Assembly (NCBI RefSeq): GCF_001858325.1
Contig: NZ_MBPP01000043.1
Location: 1 to 35,777, forward strand
Reading direction: 5' to 3'
Source of the DNA: Marinobacter sp. AC-23
GTDB lineage: Bacteria > Pseudomonadota > Gammaproteobacteria > Pseudomonadales > Oleiphilaceae
Length of the DNA: 35,777 nucleotides
The notes beneath the pieces are model-generated. The model worked only from the letters and a program-made list of their open reading frames with translations, had not been told where the DNA came from and ran no database searches. The first letter of the stretch is position 1, and each line of letters starts with the position of its first letter. The position numbers and the translations under genes are program-made. Shown piece by piece: positions 15,378-23,808 of this stretch.

Positions 15378-16163
15378 TTATGATTCCGGCGGCTTTGGTT
15401 GATTATTAACCGGCGTTTTCTCCATGAACATTTTGATCATATCCATCGGTAACGGGAATACGATGGTGGATGAATTGGTATTGCTCATGTCTGAGAGGGT
15501 TTGCATGTAGCGCAGTTGCATAGCGCCCGAATCGGCAGACATTACCTTTGCAGCCTCCACCAGTTTCTTGGACGCCTGCAATTCGCCTTCTGCATGAATC
15601 ACTTTTGCCCGCCGCTCACGTTCGGCTTCAGCCTGGCGCGCAATGGCCCGAATCATGGATTCATCAAGGTCTACATGCTTGATTTCAACGTTAGCAACCT
15701 TGATTCCCCATTCTTCAGTTTGAGTATCAATGATCTCTTGAATATCCGCATTGAGCTTATCGCGCTCTGACAGCATTTCGTCCAGGTCGTGTTTGCCCAG
15801 CACCGATCGCAACGTGGTCTGGGATAGCTGGCTAGTCGCGGCACCGAAATCTTCAACACGGATAATGGCCCGCTCCGGGTCCACCACACGGAAATAAAGC
15901 ACCGCATTCACCCGCACCGTTACGTTGTCACGGGAAATGACATCCTGGCTGGGCACATCCAGGGTGATTACTCGCAAATCCACCCGCACAATCTGTTGAA
16001 TGCCGGGAAGCACAACAATCAACCCCGGACCTTTCACGCCTTGGAATCGGCCCAGGAAAAACACAACACCCCGCTGGTATTCCGGCAAAATCTTGATGGC
16101 AGAACCCAGTATCAGTAGTAGCACCACAGCGGGTGCCAGCCAGGGAATCAGATCACCAATCAT
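15378..16163 (-). CDS. Slipin / SPFH-domain (prokaryotic stomatin-like) membrane protein
   Basis: A 261-residue band-7 protein. An N-terminal hydrophobic segment (about 8-27) is followed by the stomatin-like sequence EYQRGVVFFLGRF and the SPFH domain (LDVPSQDVISRDNVTVRVNAVLYFRV), then a charged coiled-coil (AEAERERRAKVIHAEGELQA). Such proteins oligomerise in membrane microdomains and are usually encoded with an NfeD-type partner, as here. The ATG at 16163 overlaps the NfeD stop (ATGA), so the two are translationally coupled. It ends at the shared bidirectional terminator. Confidence 0.92.
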   Translation of the reverse strand: MIGDLIPWLAPAVVLLLILGSAIKILPEYQRGVVFFLGRFQGVKGPGLIVVLPGIQQIVRVDLRVITLDVPSQDVISRDNVTVRVNAVLYFRVVDPERAIIRVEDFGAATSQLSQTTLRSVLGKHDLDEMLSERDKLNADIQEIIDTQTEEWGIKVANVEIKHVDLDESMIRAIARQAEAERERRAKVIHAEGELQASKKLVEAAKVMSADSGAMQLRYMQTLSDMSNTNSSTIVFPLPMDMIKMFMEKTPVNNQPKPPES

Positions 16164-17618
16164 ACAGCCTCCTCGTTTCGCTGCTGGTCACTGTGTGTCC
16201 CGTCAGCTCGCGGTGCGTCTGCCGCCTCAACGCTGACAGTCAAGCCATCGATCCCGGTAACCATCACTGCATCACCCTGGCGCACAGGGTGATGGCTGAC
16301 GGCCTTCCAGCGCTCTCCGCTGAGCCGCACATGCCCTCGATAACGCCCATGCTCCTCGCTAAAATCATTCAGTGCAACGACTGTTCTACGGATTACCTGC
16401 TCGGTACCGCTAACCGGAAGCTTTTTCCGCAGCCCGACAAATCGAGCGACCGTCCAAAAAATGAAACCGGCCGCAACTGCTGCTGTGCCCCCAATGGTCG
16501 GCAGAGAAATGGCACGGTGGCTGCCATCCATAAGAATGATCGAGCCGGCAACAAACGCAACTATGCCGCCTACACCAAGAATGCCAAAGCTGGGCACCAG
16601 GGACTCCCCGACAATAAATCCTAACCCGAGAAGAATCAGAGCCAACCCGGCGTAGTTTACCGACAGCACCTGAAACGCAAACATCGCCAGGATCAGACAG
16701 ATGGCGCCTACAACACCTGGCACCACCGCGCCCGGGCTTGCCAGCTCAAAAATAATGCCGTAGAACCCGATAATCATCAGGAAATAAGCAACATTGGGGT
16801 TGGTAATGACTGAAAGTAGGCGTGTGCGCCAGTCCGGTTGCATACGAACAATCTTCAGCCCGGCAGTCTGAAGCGTTGCATCACCGGAGGTCAGGCGCAC
16901 CGTGCGCCCGTCAATCTGGCGCAGTAGCCCGGCAGATCCACCGCAATAACATCTATGACATTTTGCTCCAGGGCCTCGCTGGCGCTCAGATTAACCGCCT
17001 CACGCACGGCTTCTTCGGCCCAGTCGGCATTCCGGTCGTGGCGCTCCGCCAGCCCTCTGATGTAGCTAACCGCATCTTCCAGAACCTTGCGCTCCATGGC
17101 TGTTTCGCCACGACGCTTGCCATCGGTGGGGGGATTTTCTTTTTTGGCGGGCTCCGAGCTGCCTGGCATCCCGCCCATCTGAACCGGCGTTGCAGAGCCA
17201 GGTTGGTCGCAGGGGCCATAGCGGCGATATGGCTTCCGTAGAGGATATAGGTACCGGCACTTGCAGCGCGGGCTCCCTGAGGGGAAACATAGGTTGCCAC
17301 CGGCACATCAGAGCTCAGAATGGTTTTGATGATTCCCCGCATGGAGTCCATCAGGCCGCCAGGCGTGTCCATCTCGATAATCACCAGCCCTGCCGCTTCG
17401 GATTCTGCCCGGCGAATGCCGCGAACAAGATAATCCATGGTGGCAGGGCCAATAGCCCCGTCAACTGTCAAAACCAGCGCGGTGTCGGGGCTCTTTTGCT
17501 GGGCGAACACCAAGTGCGTCAGTGACGCCAGACCGAGCAGTATGCCAACCAGCATAACGACAACCCATGCTCTGAGCCATCTCTGACGGCCTGAGCTGAT
17601 GGGGCGGTAGACCTGCAT
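16160..17618 (-). pseudogene. nfeD: NfeD-family membrane serine protease, interrupted by two frameshifts
   Basis: Read across three frames, the product is a full long-form NfeD. It has a signal or membrane anchor (about 17-39), a ClpP-like protease domain with DTPGGLMDSMRGII and the nucleophile motif GARAASAGTYIL, then several membrane helices (YFLMIIGFYGIIFELASPG) and a C-terminal OB-fold NfeD domain. Two single-base losses break it. One is near 17198, where adding one G restores NLGSATPVQMGG. The other is near 16928, where adding one G restores LPGLLRQIDGRTVRL. GGGGAGG precedes the ATG at 17618. It is coupled by ATGA to slipin. Both lesions lie in G runs, so sequencing error is as likely as a true pseudogene. 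Confidence 0.85.
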
Positions 17619-17645
17619 ATCGCCTCCCCGGATGCGGAAGGTGGC

Positions 17646-18398
17646 TCAGAACAGCTTGGCGAGCACCGAAACCGGCAACCGTCGTAGCACGTAACCAATG
17701 GGTGTCCAGGGCCAGCTTGGCACAAAACACTCACTTTTCCCGGATTCAATGGCCTTTACCATAGCCTTGCAGCCGGTCTTCGCATCTACAATGAACGGCG
17801 TGCTTTTCACCTTTTCGTTGATTTCCGTTCTGATATAGCCCGGATAAAGCGTTGTCACCTTGATGGGTGAGTCCACCTTTTTCAGTTCGACACGCAAACC
17901 TTCTGAAAGTGCCGCAAGGCCAACCTTGGTTGCAGCGTAGGTGTTTACATTGCCCGGCATGCCACGAACAGCCGTTACAGAAGACACAGTAACCAGGTGT
18001 CCCCGGTTTTGTTCGCGGAATATTTCCATGGCCGCTTCCATCTGCGCCAGCGCAGCAACAAAGTTGGTTTCTGCCGTTTGGCGGTTAGCGTTGAACTTAC
18101 CGGTACCAAGGGGCTGACCTTTGCCAATGCCAGCGTTAACAACAATACGGTCCAGGCTGCCAAACTCTTGCTGAAAGGCCCGGAAAACCTCAAAAACCTG
18201 ATCGTGGTTGTTCACATCCAGGGCGCGAATGCTGATCGTCACCCGAGGATGCTTGTCTGCAAGCTCCTCGCGCAATGTTTCCAGCCGCTCGGTACGTCGG
18301 GCACACAGGGCCAGGTTATCGCCTCTGGCTGCGAACTCGCGGGCCATGCCCTCACCGAGTCCCGAACTGGCGCCGGTGATCAGTATGGTGCGATTCAT
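17646..18398 (-). CDS. Short-chain dehydrogenase/reductase (SDR) family oxidoreductase
   Basis: A 250-residue classical SDR: the NAD(P)-binding TGASSGLG at residues 8-15, the structural NAG motif, SSVTAVRGMPG with the catalytic serine, and the active-site YAATK. Arginines after the first strand (CARRTERL) suggest preference for NADP(H). The C-terminal tail (FVPSWPWTPIGYVLRRLPVSVLAKLF) is hydrophobic and resembles that of SDRs acting on lipid substrates at the membrane. The substrate cannot be read from the sequence. It lies just upstream of nfeD on the same strand (27-base gap), so it may share a transcript. Confidence 0.88.
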   Translation of the reverse strand: MNRTILITGASSGLGEGMAREFAARGDNLALCARRTERLETLREELADKHPRVTISIRALDVNNHDQVFEVFRAFQQEFGSLDRIVVNAGIGKGQPLGTGKFNANRQTAETNFVAALAQMEAAMEIFREQNRGHLVTVSSVTAVRGMPGNVNTYAATKVGLAALSEGLRVELKKVDSPIKVTTLYPGYIRTEINEKVKSTPFIVDAKTGCKAMVKAIESGKSECFVPSWPWTPIGYVLRRLPVSVLAKLF

Positions 18399-18445
18399 GG
18401 GTTCTCCTGACTTATCATTGTTATAAACACCGGGTATCGGCCGAA

Positions 18446-19504
18446 CTAGAAGTACAGCTTCTGTTCAGGTTCTTCTTGGGACGAGAGTTGTTTGTTTGTT
18501 GGCGACTTGTCGGATGCCACCCGTGAAATCTGTTCGCCAACCATGGCAGGAATACCATCGGCTTGGTCTACCGCAAGTTCTATCGCCTTACGCTGAACTT
18601 CAACCCCGGGATGCTTCAGGCGGAAGGCTTCAACTTCGCGCGTAGCCTCTTGCCACAGGCGATCCCGATCCTTCTGGTTATACTCTTCGTGGGGGCGATG
18701 AACTTCAAGCCAAACCTCGCCTCCGGACATTCCCATTTTCACGGGATCGTTAACGATTTGTACCGATGTGCCTTTGCCCGCCTGATAAACGAAACGGGAT
18801 ATATCTTCGTTATACATGCGAAAACAGCCGTGGCTAACAGGCATCCCCACACCAAATCGCTTGTTAGTGCCGTGAATCAGATAACCTTTTTCACTCAGCA
18901 AAAGAGCATGACTACCCAGAGGGTTGTCGGGGCCAGGCGGAATCATTCGGGGCAGGAAATCACCAGAGGCTTCATACTCTGCGCGAATGCTGTCAGGGGG
19001 ATACCATGCGGGTGATTCCAAGGGCATGGTGACCTTGGCGTCAGCCAGCGGGGATGGGTTTTCAGACGTTCCAACACCGACTGGGTAAACCTGCACGCCA
19101 TCCTCGGCAAAATAGTAAAGCCGATACTCCGCCAGGTTAATCACAATGCCTTCCCTGCGGGCCTCAGGCATAACATACTGGCGCGGCAGCGTGATGGTGG
19201 TGCCCTCGCCGGGCAGCCAGGGGTCAACACCCGGGTTTGCTTTCACAAGCTCAAGATAGCCCATCGCAAGTTGGCTACCCACTTCCGCAAAGGTGTCTTC
19301 ATAGCGGGTGGTAAACACGTCGAGACGACCTGCCAAATCACCCTTGATCTCGAACGTTGGCACCCGTGGGCTACGATCAGTGGCCTGCCCGGAGGCGGGC
19401 TTTTCCGATGAGCTGTCCTGCTTTGCGGCCCACGCCGGTTGCAAAGCCAATGTACTAGCCAGCAACACCAGCGCTGAATACGTTTTGAATCCCATAAGTC
19501 TCAT
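18446..19504 (-). CDS. Periplasmic L,D-transpeptidase with LysM-like region
   Basis: About 352 residues. It starts at ATG 19504 (or ATG 19495), because the following stretch is a signal peptide (TYSALVLLASTLALQPAWAA); the open frame extends 37 codons further without protein character. A LysM-like region (ANPGVDPWLPGEGTTITLPRQ) precedes the YkuD domain, with YLIHGTN supplying the histidine and MPVSHGCFRM the catalytic cysteine. This is the ErfK/YbiS/YcfS arrangement, enzymes that attach Lpp to peptidoglycan or make 3-3 cross-links. The C-terminal 90 residues are polar and probably an extension. It is the second L,D-transpeptidase in the window. Confidence 0.9.
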   Translation of the reverse strand: MRLMGFKTYSALVLLASTLALQPAWAAKQDSSSEKPASGQATDRSPRVPTFEIKGDLAGRLDVFTTRYEDTFAEVGSQLAMGYLELVKANPGVDPWLPGEGTTITLPRQYVMPEARREGIVINLAEYRLYYFAEDGVQVYPVGVGTSENPSPLADAKVTMPLESPAWYPPDSIRAEYEASGDFLPRMIPPGPDNPLGSHALLLSEKGYLIHGTNKRFGVGMPVSHGCFRMYNEDISRFVYQAGKGTSVQIVNDPVKMGMSGGEVWLEVHRPHEEYNQKDRDRLWQEATREVEAFRLKHPGVEVQRKAIELAVDQADGIPAMVGEQISRVASDKSPTNKQLSSQEEPEQKLYF

Positions 19505-19548
19505 TCCAGAAAAACCTGCTTCGTTGCGTGCAGTGACAGCCGGCGCCC

Positions 19549-20118
19549 TCAGTAGTTCCAAACCACTGATGACAGTGTCACAACCGCCATAACTGCGAAC
19601 AAAATACTTGCACAAACCCGGGCGGTCGCCAGCGGCAACCGATCCATCAACCAGTGCCCAGCCATGATAACCGGTATGTTGGCCAGCAACATCCCCGCTG
19701 TTGTACCGATGATAACCCAGATTGTCTCAGTATAGCGGGCCGCCAGAACAACGGTGGCAATCTGGGTTTTGTCGCCAATCTCTGCCAGAAAGAACATCAC
19801 GGTCGTCGCCGCAAAGGCGCCCATACCCAAAAACCGGGAGCTGTCGCTGTCGTCCTTGTCTGGCACCAACAGCCACAAAGCGATTGCCACAAAGCTCAGG
19901 GCAAGAATCCAGGGAAGCCAGGTTTGGGGAATCCATGCAGCCACCCAGGCTCCCAGCCAAGCCGAAAGTGCGTGATTCAGGATGGTCGCGACGAGTATGC
20001 CCATAATAATGGGAAGGCGTTGAGTGTAACGGGCAACAAGAAAAAGGGAGAGCAGCTGGGTTTTGTCGCCAATTTCGGCAATGGCAACGGCAACTGTTGA
20101 AGTGAGAAATGCGTCCAT
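19549..20118 (-). CDS. TMEM165/GDT1 (UPF0016) family manganese exporter
   Basis: A 189-residue membrane protein with six predicted helices and the two signature motifs EIGDKTQLL (near residue 15) and EIGDKTQIA (near residue 110), the paired ion-binding repeats of the UPF0016/GDT1 family. Bacterial members export Mn2+. The open frame reaches back to 20247, but that part is the riboswitch; the family start is ATG 20118, with GGAAG ten bases upstream. A yybP-ykoY manganese riboswitch directly precedes it, which independently supports the manganese role. Confidence 0.92.
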   Translation of the reverse strand: MDAFLTSTVAVAIAEIGDKTQLLSLFLVARYTQRLPIIMGILVATILNHALSAWLGAWVAAWIPQTWLPWILALSFVAIALWLLVPDKDDSDSSRFLGMGAFAATTVMFFLAEIGDKTQIATVVLAARYTETIWVIIGTTAGMLLANIPVIMAGHWLMDRLPLATARVCASILFAVMAVVTLSSVVWNY

Positions 20119-20128
20119 GGATTCTTCC

Positions 20129-20310
20129 GGGGCGGATAGTTGGACATGAGACAGCTCACCTTCCGCCCTTGGAGGTGAAACTGCCTCAGGTCTTGCCAAT
20201 TTCACCGAAACCAAGTGAAACACGATAGCCATGGGGATGAGCCCCAAGTATGTTGACTACCGTCCGATCCGGACACCGGATGCGGAGGCTACTCCCCTGA
20301 AGAGTAGGGC
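20129..20310 (-). promoter_or_regulatory. yybP-ykoY manganese riboswitch with expression platform
   Basis: On the minus strand, GGGGAGTAGC (20297-20288) is followed by GTCAACATAC (20257-20248), GGGGCTCATCCCCATGGCTA, and finally GGCAAGACCTGAGGCAG (20197-20181). These conserved blocks, in this order, are characteristic of the yybP-ykoY Mn2+-sensing aptamer. Between aptamer and start, GGGCGGA (20168-20162) can pair with TCCGCCC (20136-20130) just ahead of the GGAAG ribosome binding site, a likely expression platform. No T-run follows, so control is probably at translation. High Mn2+ would switch the exporter on. Confidence 0.88.
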
Positions 20311-20344
20311 TATATTAGTTAATCTTCCCGGGCATGGCAACCGG

Positions 20345-21739
20345 CTACGCTCGCATGCGCCAAACGGGCACGACCGCAGCAGCAACGAATACGGCAACCA
20401 GCCACCAGGCCGTATGGAAGGCATTGATAGTGGGCACGCCGCCGCTATGCTCACCAAACTCAATGGTCAGTGCCACGATATTCACCCCAAATGCACCCCC
20501 CAACTGGCGAGTAAAATTAATGGTGCTGGAGCCGGCGCCCAACTCTTCGGGTTTAAGCGGGTTCAACGCGCCTATGGAAAGAGACGGTAACATAAACCCT
20601 ATGCCTATCCGGCCAACCACCGTCCAGAGCGCAAGCCAACCGAAAGCCAGAACCAGGTCGGACAACGCAAACAAAATAGCCGACGAAGCAAACATCGCCA
20701 TCCCGAAGATAACCAGTTTTCTGGCGTCGCCGCCCCGGTCAGCCAGTTTTCCGGCCAACGGGAATGTCATGCCCAAAACAATGCCCGCCGGCAGCATTAG
20801 CAGGCCCGCTTCTGTCGCTGTGTAGCCCAGAACCGTTTGAACGTAGAGCGGTATCAGGTAGGTGGATCCAAAAAGGGCCAGCCCCATCGCCATAGCGCCC
20901 AGATTGGCATAAAGGAAGCTAGGCCTGCGCAGCAAGCTGATATTAACCAAGGGATGTTTTATGCGCTTTTCGCGCAACACAAACATTATCAGAAGCACCA
21001 GTGCCACAAGCCCTTCAATGGCAACCCGGGTTTCCTGGCCGCCCAGGCTCTGCAGGCGGTTCAGGGTATCGAGAGAAAGCCCGACAGTCGCTCCCAGCAA
21101 CACCAGCCCAACCAGATCAAATCGATAGGGAGCCGGCCGGGAAGCAGGCGTAGGTAGAAAGCGCAGCGCCATAAATACGCCGATGAAGGTAACCGGTGCT
21201 GGCGCAAACATCACGAAGCGCCAATCCAGTTGATCCACCAAAACACCACCCAGTACTGGCCCAAGTGCTGGAGCCAGTACAACCCCCATACCGTAGATGC
21301 CCATGGCCTGGCCGCGCCGATTGCGGGGGAATATGCGAAATACCAGATACATGCCCATGGGCTGCATCAAGCCGGCCATGGCACCTTGGCCAATGCGGGC
21401 AGCAATCAACTGCTCCGGCGAGTTGGCAAACCCGCCAGCCAGCGAGATCAGTGTAAACACCGCCATGGCACACGCCAGGGTCTTGCGTACACCAAAATGA
21501 TCAAGCAGCCACGAGGAGGCCAGCATGGTTGTTGTCATGGCCGCGATAAAGCCGGTTGCCAGCCAGTGCACCTGGCCCTGACGAATACCGAATTCCACCA
21601 TGATATCGTGGAGCGCAACGTTCACCACCGTGGCACTCAATACAGTAGCAATAGTCCCTACCATTACCGTAGAGACTGCCAGCCACCGCCAGTTGGTACC
21701 ATAGCGGGCAATCAGGCCCTCGACAGAATTATCTCTCAA
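20345..21739 (-). CDS. DHA2-family MFS drug efflux transporter (EmrB/QacA type)
   Basis: About 464 residues with 14 predicted helices. Motif A-like and motif C-like segments of drug:H+ antiporters are seen: LDHFGVRKTLACAM, ARIGQGAMAGLMQP, then GMGVVLAPALGPVLGGVLVD (motif C, about residues 125-144). The start is unclear. The frame is open to 21802 inside the marR gene, but TTG 21739, five bases after the marR stop with AGAAG upstream, gives the usual length. It is co-transcribed with the MarR regulator, a standard repressor-pump pair. Substrates are unknown. Confidence 0.87.
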   Translation of the reverse strand: MRDNSVEGLIARYGTNWRWLAVSTVMVGTIATVLSATVVNVALHDIMVEFGIRQGQVHWLATGFIAAMTTTMLASSWLLDHFGVRKTLACAMAVFTLISLAGGFANSPEQLIAARIGQGAMAGLMQPMGMYLVFRIFPRNRRGQAMGIYGMGVVLAPALGPVLGGVLVDQLDWRFVMFAPAPVTFIGVFMALRFLPTPASRPAPYRFDLVGLVLLGATVGLSLDTLNRLQSLGGQETRVAIEGLVALVLLIMFVLREKRIKHPLVNISLLRRPSFLYANLGAMAMGLALFGSTYLIPLYVQTVLGYTATEAGLLMLPAGIVLGMTFPLAGKLADRGGDARKLVIFGMAMFASSAILFALSDLVLAFGWLALWTVVGRIGIGFMLPSLSIGALNPLKPEELGAGSSTINFTRQLGGAFGVNIVALTIEFGEHSGGVPTINAFHTAWWLVAVFVAAAVVPVWRMRA

Positions 21740-21743
21740 GTGA

Positions 21744-22169
21744 TTACTTCTGCTTTTCAGCGTTATCCATGATTTTATGGAACACCCGCAACGCAACCTC
21801 AATATCGTCGTCGCTCACGCCTTCAAGCATTCCGTCCCGAAGTTTATCGGCCCGTTCAGACAAAACGTCCATGAAATCCCGGCCGGGATCGGTGAGGTGC
21901 AGGCGGCGAGCACGGCGATCATTGGGGCAAGCCCGGCGTTCAATCAATCCTTGCAGCTCCAGGCTGTCTAGCAGGCGCACAAGCGTTGGGTTTTCAATGG
22001 CCATCAGGCCGGCCAGTTCTCGCTGGGTCATGCCTTCGCCACCTTGCTGCAAATACACCATGGTGGTCCAGCGGGCTTGGGTGACGCCCAAATCTTTCAG
22101 GCGCTCGTCTAAAAGCTTACGCCAGCGACGGGTTACTCGGGCGACGGCAAAGGGAAACTGATCTCTCAT
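21744..22169 (-). CDS. MarR-family transcriptional regulator
   Basis: A 141-residue winged-helix protein. The recognition region MTQRELAGLMAIENPTLVRL and the wing with CPNDRRARRLHLTDPG (DxRxxR..LT) are typical of MarR/SlyA. It is encoded immediately upstream of the DHA2 pump and in the same direction, so it most likely represses its own operon and is released by a pump substrate. An operator-like palindrome overlaps the promoter at 22195-22229. There is no oddity in length or key residues. Confidence 0.92.
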   Translation of the reverse strand: MRDQFPFAVARVTRRWRKLLDERLKDLGVTQARWTTMVYLQQGGEGMTQRELAGLMAIENPTLVRLLDSLELQGLIERRACPNDRRARRLHLTDPGRDFMDVLSERADKLRDGMLEGVSDDDIEVALRVFHKIMDNAEKQK

Positions 22170-22194
22170 AGCTACTGCTCCGTTCCGGCAAGAA

Positions 22195-22229
22195 AGCTTA
22201 CATTATAGGATTGCTACCAATAGTAAGCT
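22195..22229 (-). promoter_or_regulatory. Promoter and MarR-type operator of the efflux operon
   Basis: A perfect -10 box TATAAT (minus strand, 22207-22202) lies 33 bases before the marR start. The region is bracketed by the inverted repeat AGCTTAC (22195-22201) / GTAAGCT (22223-22229), and just upstream of the -10 box sits TTGCTA-CCAA-TAGTAA (22211-22226), a near-palindrome of the 16-bp size MarR proteins prefer. No strong -35 box was seen, consistent with a regulated promoter. Confidence 0.6.
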
Positions 22230-22304
22230 AACAATTCGAATAAAAACAGATGTGCAGTGAAAAACAAGATCGGGGAAAACCGAAAGGCGACCTTATTCCG
22301 CGCA

Positions 22305-23591
22305 TCAACCGGTCGGGCGCAAGGACTCTTCATGCATTTCTTCAACCTCTGGAGATTGTTGGAATTCCGTGTTCCGCGGATCAAGTTCGGTCAGTACCAC
22401 AGAGGTTTCCGGCATTGCAGGCACATAGTGTTCCTGATCTTTCACCGCAACATCTTCAGTGTAAGTAATGCGCAAAGAAGTGATAACCGCAAGTACCAGC
22501 AAAAACCCGGCATTGCCTACAAACAGGCCTTTCGGACCCATCAGGTTGATCAGTTCGGCCATTGCGATGGGGCCAACAACACTGCCAACCCCATAACTGA
22601 GGAGCAGTGTGGCGCTGGCCGCAACAATACGGGTGCTTTCCATGCGATCGTTGGTTATCGCAACAGAAATAGGGTAGATCATCGCTGAGAGCCCGGTGAA
22701 CACTCCAACCAAGAGCATGAGCAGCCAAAGGTTTTCAGCCCCAATGAGGCTGACAGAAACCGCCGCAAAAGACGCAATAAGAGCCACCCAGAACATCACG
22801 CGGCGGCGATCAAATCGGTCACACAACCGCCCCAGTGGCCAGGCAAGAAGCATGGCCGCAATGATCGCGCTGGCCATGAAGGTCGAGGTTTTTGCAACAT
22901 CAAGGCCCATCAGGGTTGCGTACACCGGGCCCAGCGCATAAAAACCACCAATCAGCACACCGCAGACCAAAGCGCCGGAAACACCGGTGAACGACTCGCG
23001 GGCAAGCGTAAAAAAAGAGATGCGCTGAACCTGCTCAATAATCGGAGCTTCCATGCGAGTTAAAGCCAGGGGAACCAGAGCCAGTGTAAGCAGAATTGCA
23101 GCGAGGGAAAACGGCATGAAATTGGAGGGGTCGCCCACGTTAATAAACAGCTGACCGCCCGCGGCAGAGAGATAAAAAACGATTTGGTAGACAGCAAATA
23201 GTGTGCCGCGGTTACTGTTGCTGGCACGACTGGAGAACCAGCTTTCGATCACCACCAACACGCCGGCAATGCTAAAGCCCGAAAGCACCCGCAGGCATGC
23301 CCAAAACACCATGGAAATAGCCATGGGATACATCAGCGACACCACAGCCGCTATGGCAGCGAACGCTGCAAATGCCCGAATATGGCCAACACGACCGATG
23401 ATCTGGTGCACATAAAGAGTGCCCAGAACAAACCCAACAGAGTAACAAACCAGCACCCAACCGATAATATCCGGTGAAACCGCTTCAATACTCAGACGAA
23501 TGCCAAGCAACGTCATCAGGAAAGCATTTCCGCTGATCAGCAAAACGATGCTCAACAAGAGAGCAGAAAGGGAGGCGACCGTTCGGGTCAT
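22305..23591 (-). CDS. MFS transporter, YcaD-like
   Basis: A 428-residue major facilitator protein with 12 predicted helices. After the first pair of helices it has the sequence VCYSVGFVLGTLYVHQIIGRVGHIRAFAAF, and between the halves RLCDRFDRRRVMFW, both motif A-like. GFSIAGVLVVIESWFSSRAS resembles YcaD-family transporters. The last 50 residues are a polar cytoplasmic tail. Substrate unknown. It is divergent from the WYL regulator gene; a perfect inverted repeat 20 bases upstream of its start may be an operator. Confidence 0.87.
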   Translation of the reverse strand: MTRTVASLSALLLSIVLLISGNAFLMTLLGIRLSIEAVSPDIIGWVLVCYSVGFVLGTLYVHQIIGRVGHIRAFAAFAAIAAVVSLMYPMAISMVFWACLRVLSGFSIAGVLVVIESWFSSRASNSNRGTLFAVYQIVFYLSAAGGQLFINVGDPSNFMPFSLAAILLTLALVPLALTRMEAPIIEQVQRISFFTLARESFTGVSGALVCGVLIGGFYALGPVYATLMGLDVAKTSTFMASAIIAAMLLAWPLGRLCDRFDRRRVMFWVALIASFAAVSVSLIGAENLWLLMLLVGVFTGLSAMIYPISVAITNDRMESTRIVAASATLLLSYGVGSVVGPIAMAELINLMGPKGLFVGNAGFLLVLAVITSLRITYTEDVAVKDQEHYVPAMPETSVVLTELDPRNTEFQQSPEVEEMHEESLRPTG

Positions 23592-23610
23592 TGCGGAAAC
23601 TCCGGATGTT

Positions 23611-23632
23611 ACTGGTGCAGTATTACACCAGT
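23611..23632. promoter_or_regulatory. Inverted repeat, possible operator for the MFS gene
   Basis: ACTGGTG (23611-23617), an 8-base spacer and CACCAGT (23626-23632) form a perfect 7-bp dyad 20 bases ahead of the MFS start. On the minus strand the spacer includes TAATACT, which could serve as a -10 box, so a bound dimer would block transcription. The protein that binds is unknown. Confidence 0.45.
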
Positions 23633-23708
23633 CCTTTCAAGATGTACCTAATACGCACTTGCCGAAGCCCTGCTAAACTCCTATGAGCGTCAAGCGTTGT
23701 TATAGCGC

Positions 23709-23727
23709 TGTTTCACAATGTTTCACA
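23709..23727. promoter_or_regulatory. Paired direct repeat TGTTTCACA in the divergent region
   Basis: TGTTTCACA occurs at 23709-23717 and again at 23719-23727, exactly ten bases apart, about one helical turn. It lies in the 217-bp region between the divergent MFS and WYL-regulator genes. Repeats on the same helix face are typical of cooperative protein binding, but no protein can be assigned. Confidence 0.3.
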
Positions 23728-23808
23728 TTAATGCGCCGTAACAGACCCGCTGTGCCATAGGGGGTAATATTAAAAGCTATTATTCAATAAACCCGTGAGT
23801 GTCTGGTT

